From: Mesotoga sp. UBA6090
GTDB taxonomy: Bacteria; Thermotogota; Thermotogae; Petrotogales; Kosmotogaceae
Assembly: GCF_002435945.1 (NCBI RefSeq)
Contig: NZ_DIXC01000052.1
Location: forward strand, 1 to 64,000
Length of the DNA: 64,000 nucleotides
Direction: 5' to 3'
A program made the position numbers and the translations under genes. The stretch's first letter is position 1. Each line of letters opens with the position of its first letter. Under the pieces are notes generated by a model that had not been told where the DNA came from, did no database searches, and worked only from the letters and a program-made list of their open reading frames with translations. Of the stretch, positions 57,601 through 64,000 are shown in pieces.

Positions 57601-59311
57601 CGAAGAGTTCCTCTTTGGAAGGGTTCTTGCGGCCGATGTTATCAATCCTCTGACGGGGAAGGTCTTGAAAAACGAGAAGACTGGAAAGGAATACTTCCGC
57701 GATACGATGATTAGAGATGAAGATGCCGCATTCCTTTCAAACTACAGAGCCAGTGTCGAAGTTGCCCGCGAAGAGATATTGAGTATTCCGAAGGTGACCA
57801 GGCTCATAAACTATACCGAACTGAACGAGAATATCACAATCAATGACAAGGAATATAAAGCAGGCACCCATATCGGCAGTGATCTTCTCCACCAGCTCAA
57901 GAATTCCGAAGTCGAGGAAGTGAAGGTAATTACCTTCCCATGCGTGGGTCAGATTTTTGCAGGCGATCCCGTAAAGAATAGCAGTAAAGAGATGCTTGTG
58001 AAGTATCAGGAGAAAGTTGACGAGCTTACGGCTAAGAAGCTGCAGAAGAACGAAATAGTCAAAGTCTACGTCCGTCCGACAATAAAGGTCAGATCCGTAT
58101 TAACTTGCGAATCGGATAGTGGAGTATGTGCTATGTGTTACGGAATGGATCTTTCAAACCACGAGATTGTCAACGTTGGAGAATCCGTTGGTGTGGTCGC
58201 CGCTCAGTCAATCGGTGAGCCAGGTACACAGCTCACAATGAGGACGTTCCACACTGGAGGTATAGCCACGGGACAGGACATAACCAGAGGTCTTCCACGT
58301 GCAGAGGAATTGTTCGAGGCCCGAAAGAAACTCAAGGATCCTGAGGCGCTCTTTATAGAAAAGGGTGATAGCGGTTTCGTGAAGGATCTCGTCTCTGACG
58401 ACAAGGGAAGAAGAAAGGTCTACATTGAAACAAAGACTGGTGGCATCAGTGAATACGATCTCTCCTCGAGCATCAAACCCAAGATCGAGATCGGCGACAA
58501 GGTCACCGAAGGACAGGCAATAACAACGGGAACCATAAGGCCAAGGAAACTGATGGAAAAGCTGGGTCTCGTTCAGACAGCGCTTTATCTTCTCACCGAG
58601 ATCAAACGAGTCTATGCAGAACAGGGTGTCGAAATTCACGACAAGCACTTTGAGCTGATAATAAGACAGATGCTTTCGAAAGTTGAAGTCACGGATCCCG
58701 GAGACACCGACTTCCTGCCGGGAGACCTCCTAGACATTGTCGAAATCAGAAAAATAAACAAGACAATAGATGAAGCAAACAGCAGAGTCGGAGAAAACAG
58801 AGAGTATGTAATCGATAAGAGATTGGCAAGGAGAGTCCTTGGCGAAGATGAAGATGGAAAGATACAGAAGATAGCCGCTGAGGGGGAACCAATAAGTGAA
58901 GAACTGCTTAACAAGATACTGAAAAGCAGCATAAAGCAGATACTCATTTTTGATGTCGACGAAGATAATTATCAGAAGCTTGTCAATGACTTCAATCCCG
59001 ACACCATAATTCCCGAGAAGAAGATCCAGATCATGCCGAAGGATCCGATAAAGTTCAAGCGAAAGCTTCTCAGGATTACCAAGGCATCTCTTGAGAGTGA
59101 AGGTTGGCTATCTGCTGCATCATTCCAGCAAACGCCGCAGATTCTTACCGAGGCATCTGTAGCAGGGAAGTCAGATTTCCTGCAGGGACTGAAGGAAAAC
59201 GTAATCGTGGGCCAGCTGATACCCGCAGGGACTGGTCTTGATATGTATGCTAATCTGCAGGTTGAAGAGGCAGCGATACCCTCACAGTTCAAGGAAGAGG
59301 AGCTGGCCTGA
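54617..59311 (+). CDS. rpoC: RNA polymerase beta' subunit with large insertion
   Basis: RpoC (1564 aa) carries the catalytic magnesium site NADFDGDQMAVH (about 609-620). The first zinc site has four cysteines at 63, 65, 78 and 81. Between about residues 155 and 330, after this site, lies an acidic, beta-rich insertion similar in position to those in other deep-branching thermophiles. The trigger-loop region and second zinc site (CESDSGVCAMC) follow. ATG 54617 has AAGGAGGG upstream; the frame extends back into rpoB without a binding site. Confidence 0.98.
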   Translation: MPVSTYKRKVSKLEIDIASPDRIKGWSSGEVKKPETINYRTFKPERDGLFCEKIFGPTKDYECTCGKYKGKKYEGTVCERCSVRVESKEARRRRMGHIELAAPVTHVWYLKSAPSVLSSLLNIPAKDLENIIYYGSKRVIERLYVVTDPKETDFFPGMTMYQTEYEIYTKKLSFEVEQGYKVKAPHGPVTADIDGKVTIERIDSSTERELNWVIVKDETGIEKKYPVFEGALIYVQNEDEVHKGDTLADRFLFEDEVLSATEYKIFDEYYPGKFEVETDTESDRPIVIITEIDPEVSEETGRTIGEVLIENEYEAYKELYPGKVTCDYGAAAIKKLLHGIDLEELQVAIELELKSIPKSSARALKLLRRLKYVKDFIASENRPEWMVMDVVPVIPPDLRPMIQIEGGRFATTDLNDLYRRVINRNNRLAKLLQIGAPDIIIRNEKRMLQEAVDSLIYNGRVGKAVSDKSGRPLKSLTDLVKGKKGRFRRNLLGKRVDYSGRAVIVVGPDLKIHECGIPKRVAMELFKPFVLSKLLHGSESSKTARKLKKTIIEKEMPEAWEVLEDVIKGHPVLLNRAPTLHRISIQAFIPRLVEGNAIQLHPLVCAPFNADFDGDQMAVHVPLSAAAQAEAKFLMLSRYNVISPASGKPISMPGKDIIVGVYYLTTVGHDHEKKEKEVMDYYSALLKDEKISDVEARRMVREKALEWVDWKFSSPGEALLAYDMEYISLHDPILVQLDPSSGELTLTTVGRIIFNTIVPEKLRDYTKKFNKKAIKKLIYDCFHEYGIDRTADLLDDMMSLGFHYATASGLTISINDIVVYPQKDEVIDAAQERVDQIENLYKSGFLTEDGRTQEIIRIWSDTTQEIMEKTYTEFEKYPFNPIYMMVDSGARGNIDQLKQLAGMRGLMADPSGKTIEVPIKSNFRDGLTELEFFTSTHGARKGSADTALRTSFAGYLTRRLVDVSQTITVTTPNCGTHEGIEAVELMADGVTIEKLEEFLFGRVLAADVINPLTGKVLKNEKTGKEYFRDTMIRDEDAAFLSNYRASVEVAREEILSIPKVTRLINYTELNENITINDKEYKAGTHIGSDLLHQLKNSEVEEVKVITFPCVGQIFAGDPVKNSSKEMLVKYQEKVDELTAKKLQKNEIVKVYVRPTIKVRSVLTCESDSGVCAMCYGMDLSNHEIVNVGESVGVVAAQSIGEPGTQLTMRTFHTGGIATGQDITRGLPRAEELFEARKKLKDPEALFIEKGDSGFVKDLVSDDKGRRKVYIETKTGGISEYDLSSSIKPKIEIGDKVTEGQAITTGTIRPRKLMEKLGLVQTALYLLTEIKRVYAEQGVEIHDKHFELIIRQMLSKVEVTDPGDTDFLPGDLLDIVEIRKINKTIDEANSRVGENREYVIDKRLARRVLGEDEDGKIQKIAAEGEPISEELLNKILKSSIKQILIFDVDEDNYQKLVNDFNPDTIIPEKKIQIMPKDPIKFKRKLLRITKASLESEGWLSAASFQQTPQILTEASVAGKSDFLQGLKENVIVGQLIPAGTGLDMYANLQVEEAAIPSQFKEEELA

Positions 59312-59334
59312 TCTAAGCGGAACTATTTATATTG

Positions 59335-59368
59335 GCGGAAAGCGCGTTGCGCTTTCCGCTTTTCTTTT
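59335..59368 (+). terminator. Intrinsic terminator of rpoBC
   Basis: GCGGAAAGCGC (59335-59345) pairs perfectly with GCGCTTTCCGC (59349-59359), loop GTT, followed by TTTTCTTTT (59360-59368). This is the clearest intrinsic terminator in the window. Confidence 0.93.
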
Positions 59369-59417
59369 GGAATGGTAACATTATAGAGGACTGAAACTCT
59401 ATCATCTGGGGGCAGAA

Positions 59418-60929
59418 TTGTCGAAGCCGGTTTTGGAAATAACGAATCTTAGTAAGACATATAGTATAAGCGGAACGAGAGCCCTTGACGGAGCAACTCT
59501 CTCATTTTACTCAGGAGAGATCGCCTCTCTTCTTGGAGAGAATGCAGCGGGCAAGACTACGCTTATGAAAACCATTGTTGGAATTGAAAAGCCCAACAGT
59601 GGTTCTATGTTATTTAGAGGTGAAAAGTATCTTCCGTCGGGCCCTTCTTACGCGTTAGAAAAGGGTATAGGAATGGTCCCTCAGAGCCTGAAAGTGATTC
59701 CCCAGCTAACTGTATTTGAGAATCTGTTGCTGGGTCTAAAGATGAATTTGCCTGGAGGGGCAATCAAGCACTTCAAAGAAGAAATTGAAAAGGTTATGCA
59801 GCGTTATCGCCTGCAGCTTCCTCTAGATAAGAAGGTTGAATTGCTTTCGACGGGGCAGCGGCAAAAGCTGGAAGTGCTGAGAATACTCCAGAATTCACCG
59901 GAGATAATCATATTCGACGAGCCTACAACTCTTATTTCCGAAACCGAGAAGGAAGAGCTTTTCGAGGCTTTCAGGAGGTTGAAGGCCGAAGGAAAGACTG
60001 TAGTGTTTATCACTCACAAGCTGCGCGAAGCCTATTGCGTTTCAGATCGAATATACGTGATTCGATCCGGAGTAATCATTGGCCGCTACAGAAGAGATGA
60101 GACTTCGGTAGAAGAGCTTCACGATCTAGTTTCTGGAGAAGAGATTAGTCAAGATAGGGTTCAACTGTCGTCGGTCGGAGAAACAGTACTGCGAGTCGAG
60201 GAATTGAGTATCGAAGGTTCTATAGAGGGGGGAGAAGCTGTAAAGGGAACATCCTTCGAAGCAAGGAGGGGCGAGCTTCTCGCGATTTCGGGTGTAGCCG
60301 GAAATGGTCAGGAAGAGCTCCTGGAGGGAATATTCGGGATGAGAAAGATTCTTTCGGGAAAGGTTCTTCTCGATGGAAAGGATGTCACCAACATGCGTCC
60401 CCGTAATCTCAGAAAGCTGGGGCTGGCAGCTCTGCCTTCGGACAGAGACGGCACGGCAAGCTGTAAAACCGCATCAATAAAGGATAATCTCGTTATTCAC
60501 AAAGTTACTGACGGTGGCTGGATTGTTGATGATAGGAGGCTAGACGCCTTTGCCAGAAGTCTTCTAAGCTATTACGGCGTTGTATATGGCAGTATCTTTG
60601 ACCCGGCTTTTTCTCTATCTGGAGGTAATCTCCAGAAGTTGCTGCTTTCAAGAGAGATCAGTTCTGAACCCAAAGTGCTTTTGCTTGGAGAACCCTCCAG
60701 AGGTCTTGATGTTAAGCATCTTCACATACTGCGCACAGTTTTAGCGAGTATAAAAGAAGAGATGGCGGTCATCGTTTTTACAGCAGATCTTGAAGAAGCC
60801 CTCAGAGTCGGTGACAGGATCATAATTATGTCTGAAGGAAGGATCGTCTTTAATAACGTCAACAGACCTGGATTGAGTAAACATATGATAGGCAAACTAA
60901 TACTGAAGGCAACGGGAGAGAGGCAGTGA
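59418..60929 (+). CDS. Nucleoside ABC transporter, double ATPase (YufO/NupO type)
   Basis: A 503-residue protein of two fused ABC domains as in sugar/nucleoside CUT2-like importers. Domain 1 has Walker A GENAAGKTT, signature LLSTGQRQK and Walker B IIIFDEPT. Domain 2 is degenerate: GVAGNGQEEL in place of a functional Walker A lysine, but SLSGGNLQK intact and LLLGEPSRGLD as Walker B. That asymmetry is normal for this family. It uses TTG 59418 behind GGGGGC and overlaps the first permease by four bases. No substrate-binding lipoprotein (BmpA) is in the window. Confidence 0.92.
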   Translation: MSKPVLEITNLSKTYSISGTRALDGATLSFYSGEIASLLGENAAGKTTLMKTIVGIEKPNSGSMLFRGEKYLPSGPSYALEKGIGMVPQSLKVIPQLTVFENLLLGLKMNLPGGAIKHFKEEIEKVMQRYRLQLPLDKKVELLSTGQRQKLEVLRILQNSPEIIIFDEPTTLISETEKEELFEAFRRLKAEGKTVVFITHKLREAYCVSDRIYVIRSGVIIGRYRRDETSVEELHDLVSGEEISQDRVQLSSVGETVLRVEELSIEGSIEGGEAVKGTSFEARRGELLAISGVAGNGQEELLEGIFGMRKILSGKVLLDGKDVTNMRPRNLRKLGLAALPSDRDGTASCKTASIKDNLVIHKVTDGGWIVDDRRLDAFARSLLSYYGVVYGSIFDPAFSLSGGNLQKLLLSREISSEPKVLLLGEPSRGLDVKHLHILRTVLASIKEEMAVIVFTADLEEALRVGDRIIIMSEGRIVFNNVNRPGLSKHMIGKLILKATGERQ

Positions 60930-61960
60930 TTAGGCGATCTTGGATGGATGGCAGATCATTTCTTGTCATGGCGCTCGCTTTGGCTGCCGGGCTCGTTCTA
61001 GTGCTTCTTATGAGTGAAGGACCCTTGAATGCGACTAGAGCGTTCTTTCTATCCGTCTTTTCTAATCGCTTCTATTTTGGCAATCTTCTGGCCTATTCGA
61101 TCCCTCTAATTCTAACCGGACTGGCTGCATCTATAGCCTTCACCTCCTCATGCTTCAATCTCGGTATGGAAGGGCAGGTATATCTTGGAGCTCTTACCGG
61201 AACGGCAACCGGCATTCTTTTGGCCGGAAGAGTATCTGGAGCTGCGGGAATTGTCTTGATGATTATAGTCAGTTTTTTTTCCGGTGCGACAGCTGCGGGT
61301 ATCTCTGCGTTGCTGAAGACCCGGTTAGGTGTGAATGAGCTGATCTCTTCGCTCTTGCTGAGTAACGGACTGGTACTGGTAGTAGATTACTTCATTGAGG
61401 GCCCTCTTAATGATCGTCCTTCCGGCCTTGCAGCTACAGTCAGTCTGCCCGATGAGTTTAGATTTGAAGGTTTGATGTCGCCTTCGAGTCTCCATTCGGG
61501 AATTATTTTCTCCATAGCTGCAGCCGTAATTCTCTGGTTTTTTTTATTTAGAACAAGAGAGGGATTCAAAATGAGAATCGCTGGAAAAAACCGGAGGTTC
61601 GCCTATTATTCTGGTGTTGACACAAAGAAAGTCATCTTCTGGTCTCTCTTTCTTAGCGGAGGGCTTGCATCTACTGCAGGAATCATTGATGTCATAGGCA
61701 TTCACGGCAGAGTGATGAGGGGTTTTTCAAGCGGATATGGCTGGAATGGAATTGCGATTGCCCTTATTGCAAGAAATCATCCGCTGATGGTTGTTCCTGC
61801 TGCTCTGTTCTTCGCATATCTAGAAAGCGGAGCGCAAATCGCTTCGCTTGAGGCAAATGTTACGCCTGAAGTTGCCAAGATTGTTCAGGCCGTTATCTTT
61901 TTTCTGGTGACGGCGGAAGCTCTCATCCCCAAGCTTTTCTGGAGAAAGAAATATGCTTGA
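60926..61960 (+). CDS. Nucleoside ABC transporter permease 1 (YufP type)
   Basis: A 344-residue membrane protein of the BPD-transp-2 family with about eight to ten helices. SIAFTSSCFNLGMEGQVYLGA (about 72-91) and GINELISSLLLSN-like GVNELISSLLLSNGLV are the family landmarks, and FKMRIAGKNRRFAYYSGVD is the cytoplasmic loop that contacts the ATPase. Starts at GTG 60926. It overlaps the second permease by eight bases. Confidence 0.92.
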   Translation: MIRRSWMDGRSFLVMALALAAGLVLVLLMSEGPLNATRAFFLSVFSNRFYFGNLLAYSIPLILTGLAASIAFTSSCFNLGMEGQVYLGALTGTATGILLAGRVSGAAGIVLMIIVSFFSGATAAGISALLKTRLGVNELISSLLLSNGLVLVVDYFIEGPLNDRPSGLAATVSLPDEFRFEGLMSPSSLHSGIIFSIAAAVILWFFLFRTREGFKMRIAGKNRRFAYYSGVDTKKVIFWSLFLSGGLASTAGIIDVIGIHGRVMRGFSSGYGWNGIAIALIARNHPLMVVPAALFFAYLESGAQIASLEANVTPEVAKIVQAVIFFLVTAEALIPKLFWRKKYA

Positions 61961-62840
61961 AGCGATAATTCGGGATACAGTGAAGAACTCTACGCCGCTT
62001 ATTCTTGCGGCCACTGGCGGTCTGCTTACAGAAGTTTCCGGCTGGCTGAACATCGGGTTAGAAGGCAGCATTCTTTCTGGTGCTTTCTTTGCTGTTGTTG
62101 TCTCGTCGGTAACCGGAAGCATACTTCTGGGTACTCTGGCTTCAGTCATTGTGGCGGTGATTCTTTCCACCATTGTATTCTTGACCGTAAGATTTCTGAA
62201 GGCCAATCTTTACGTAGTTGGGATAGCTGCGAATCTCCTGTCAGTCGGCCTGACTGTTACGCTGACAGATTTATGGTTCAAAAGCAAAGGGACCGTAGTC
62301 TTCAGTGGTTCACCGAGACCTGGAGTCCTTTCGATCGATTTTCTCAATGGAACAGTACTTAGTTGGATGAATGGACTTAGCCCATTTGATCTAGTCGCCT
62401 TCGTTACTCCATTCCTCATTGCTTATCTCTTCAAGAAGACGGTTGTCGGTGTGAAACTAAGGGCTTGTGGGTATGATGACGAAAGTGCTTTCTACAGCGG
62501 CGTTAAGGTTAATCAGATCAGGTTCATGGCATACTTTGGAAGCGGAGTCTTTGCCGGACTTGCTGGCTCGGCGCTATCTCTTCCGCTTGGGGCTTTCGTA
62601 TCAAATATGTCCGGTGGAAGAGGCTGGCTGGCACTTGTAGCAGTCATCATGGGAAGGAAGAACCCGGTACTAGTATTTTTATCTGCAATCATGCTGGGCT
62701 TTATCACCGAGTTATCGATCTTTCTACAGGTTGCAACAGAAGTCTCTCCAAAGTTGCTACTTTCACTGCCTTACTTCGTCTCTTTCGTGATTCTCGCACT
62801 ATCTCGCAGTGGAAACAGCAAGAAAAGACTTCCGGATTAG
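61953..62840 (+). CDS. Nucleoside ABC transporter permease 2 (YufQ type)
   Basis: A 295-residue partner permease. Typical features: TPLILAATGGLLTEVSGWLNIGLEG at the N-terminus (in part), KLRACGYDDESAFYSGVKVN as ATPase-contact loop, and GRGWLALVAVIMGRKNP in the second half. Together with the ATPase and permease 1 it forms the inner-membrane part of a nucleoside importer; the substrate is inferred from family only. Confidence 0.92.
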   Translation: MLEAIIRDTVKNSTPLILAATGGLLTEVSGWLNIGLEGSILSGAFFAVVVSSVTGSILLGTLASVIVAVILSTIVFLTVRFLKANLYVVGIAANLLSVGLTVTLTDLWFKSKGTVVFSGSPRPGVLSIDFLNGTVLSWMNGLSPFDLVAFVTPFLIAYLFKKTVVGVKLRACGYDDESAFYSGVKVNQIRFMAYFGSGVFAGLAGSALSLPLGAFVSNMSGGRGWLALVAVIMGRKNPVLVFLSAIMLGFITELSIFLQVATEVSPKLLLSLPYFVSFVILALSRSGNSKKRLPD

Positions 62841-62853
62841 CCAAGTAAATGCG

Positions 62854-62862
62854 TGATATAAT
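62854..62862 (+). promoter_or_regulatory. Extended -10 promoter before the carboxypeptidase gene
   Basis: TGATATAAT at 62854-62862 is a perfect TGn extended -10 box, 22 bases before the TTG start at 62885, with no clear -35. It has the same layout as the elements at 19652 and 38031. Confidence 0.6.
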
Positions 62863-62884
62863 TCATCGAATTGGAGGTGTGGCT

Positions 62885-64000
62885 TTGAAACTTATAGATC
62901 AGCTTAATTCGAAATACTCCGAGATATCTTATCTTCATAGCGCAGCAGCGCTCATGGTATGGGACATGAGAACATACATCCCCTTGAAGGGGGCAGAGAT
63001 AAGGGCGGAGACTCTTGGATATATCTCGACTCTCGCATTCAGAAAGTCCGTTTCTGAAGAAGTAGGAGCTTTGCTTAGCCAGCTCAACGAGAACAAAGTC
63101 CAAGAGGAACTAACTGAAGACGAGAAGGCGATGGTCATGGTAGCAACGAAGTCCTATAGAAGAGCAAAGGCAATTCCACCTGAGCTTTATCAGAAGTACT
63201 CTGTCCTAACATCGAAAAGTGAAAGAGTGTGGGAAAAGGCTCGGAAAGAAGACGATTTCAACAGTCTGGAGCCATATCTGGAGGAAATCGTTGAACTGTC
63301 CAGAGAAATGGCCCGATTGTACGGATTTGAAGAGAATCCGTATGATGCCCTTCTCGAGGGCTTTGAAGAGGGTATGACAGCCACAAAACTGCGGAAAATC
63401 ATTGAGCCGTTGAAATCGGAGCTCATACCTTTCATAAAGAAGATTATGGAAGAGGGCGAATTACCGAATACCTCCGTTCTTGAGGGAAGATTCAACAGAA
63501 GGGCTCAGGAGAAACTTAGTAGAAAGGCTCTCAAACTCATAGGATACGACTTCGATGCCGGGAGGCTTGACGAAACGGTCCATCCCTTCACAATCGGCAT
63601 AGGGGTAAACGATGTCAGGGTAACGACTAAATACACATCCGGCCAATTAACTCCTTCTCTTTTTGGATCGATACATGAGGGGGGTCACGCGATCTATGAA
63701 CAGGGGTTGCCTATTTCACTCAGAGAGACCCCGCTTTACGGTGCGTGTTCTCTAGGTATTCATGAATCTCAATCGAGAATGATGGAGAACATGGTTGGCA
63801 GAAGCAAGGAATTTCTGTCGTTCTTCTACCCACAGATACAGAAGGCTTATCCATCGAATTTCAAGAACGTTTCGCTAGGTGAATTCTATAGATCAGTAAA
63901 TAACGTAAAGCCGTCTCTGATTAGAATAGAGGCCGATGAAGTAACATACAACCTGCATATTATGATTAGGTTTGAGCTGGAAGAAGCTCTTATCAAAGGA
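62885..64000 (+). CDS. Metal-dependent carboxypeptidase, M32 family (3' end outside window)
   Basis: The first 372 residues of a thermostable carboxypeptidase Taq-like enzyme, which removes C-terminal residues from peptides. The zinc motif HEGGHAIYEQG (the M32 form of HExxH) lies near residue 262, with the second-ligand region GIHESQSRMMENMVGRS near 297. YLHSAAALMVWDM is the family N-terminus. TTG 62885 follows GGAGGTG at 62873-62879. The frame is open at the window edge; family length is about 500 residues, so roughly a quarter is missing. Confidence 0.94.
   Translation, partial: MKLIDQLNSKYSEISYLHSAAALMVWDMRTYIPLKGAEIRAETLGYISTLAFRKSVSEEVGALLSQLNENKVQEELTEDEKAMVMVATKSYRRAKAIPPELYQKYSVLTSKSERVWEKARKEDDFNSLEPYLEEIVELSREMARLYGFEENPYDALLEGFEEGMTATKLRKIIEPLKSELIPFIKKIMEEGELPNTSVLEGRFNRRAQEKLSRKALKLIGYDFDAGRLDETVHPFTIGIGVNDVRVTTKYTSGQLTPSLFGSIHEGGHAIYEQGLPISLRETPLYGACSLGIHESQSRMMENMVGRSKEFLSFFYPQIQKAYPSNFKNVSLGEFYRSVNNVKPSLIRIEADEVTYNLHIMIRFELEEALIKG

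Noticed and set aside
1..64000. Search for CRISPR arrays, insertion sequences, rRNA and replication origin boxes
   Set aside because: No regularly spaced direct repeats, transposase motifs, rRNA segments or DnaA-box clusters were seen. dnaN is present but no origin-like AT-rich region flanks it.

Overview
This 64 kb window is a chromosomal segment of a Thermotogota bacterium. My best guess is the Kosmotogaceae, Mesotoga-like, although the rank below phylum is an inference. The evidence is a fused tuf/S10/spc/alpha ribosomal cluster, a NusG with the large domain insertion known from Thermotoga, an RpoC with a large insertion after its first zinc site, a transaldolase and an endonuclease V that line up well with their Thermotoga relatives, zinc-binding forms of S14, L24, L33, L36 and S4, and strong purine-rich Shine-Dalgarno sites with frequent GTG and TTG starts. 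No insertion sequence, CRISPR array, rRNA gene or prophage is visible, and no stretch longer than about 140 bases lacks a gene.

Layout. (1) 1-15476: the last codons of EF-Tu, then rpsJ to rplQ as one very tightly packed run, including secY, adk, map, infA, rpmJ and rpoA. (2) 15515-19585: transaldolase, a rho gene with a long lysine-rich N-terminal extension, a ROK sugar kinase, and endonuclease V on the opposite strand. (3) 19692-37972: dnaN and ispF followed with almost no gaps by a type IV pilus/type II secretion assembly cluster (PilC/GspF, a GspH-like pseudopilin, PilM-, PilN-, PilO- and PilP/GspC-like proteins). The cluster ends in a single 11.7 kb gene for a 3888-residue secretin, and a MEMO-family gene overlaps its 3' end. 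(4) 38062-44774: a small beta-barrel-like exported protein, RseC, MutS2, AcpS, LigA and a cysteine desulfurase. (5) 44832-46860: yicC, remA, gmk, rpoZ. (6) 46957-59311: tRNA-Thr and tRNA-Tyr, then rpmG-secE-nusG-rplKAJL-rpoBC with an L10 leader and an attenuator-like hairpin before rpoB. (7) 59418-62840: a BmpA/YufOPQ-type nucleoside ABC transporter without its binding protein. (8) 62885-64000: an M32 carboxypeptidase cut by the window end.

The outstanding feature is the giant secretin. A normal C-terminal secretin channel (residues about 3654-3888), with one STN and one N1-type domain before it, is preceded by about 43 tandem modules of about 66 residues that resemble secretin N-domains. The first 28 modules show a second level of order: blocks of four to six modules, each opened by a module carrying the Gly-Trp of a PGW-like motif, with tryptophans at residues 670, 1007, 1274, 1612, 1881, 2144 and 2529. 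If the modules stack as rings like known N-domains, the complex would be a periplasmic tube several times longer than any secretin I know of, which could suit the wide periplasm under the Thermotogota toga. That structural reading is inference; the repeat architecture is seen directly. The surrounding genes supply an inner-membrane platform, but no assembly ATPase or prepilin peptidase lies in the window, and the one pseudopilin has no leader peptide.
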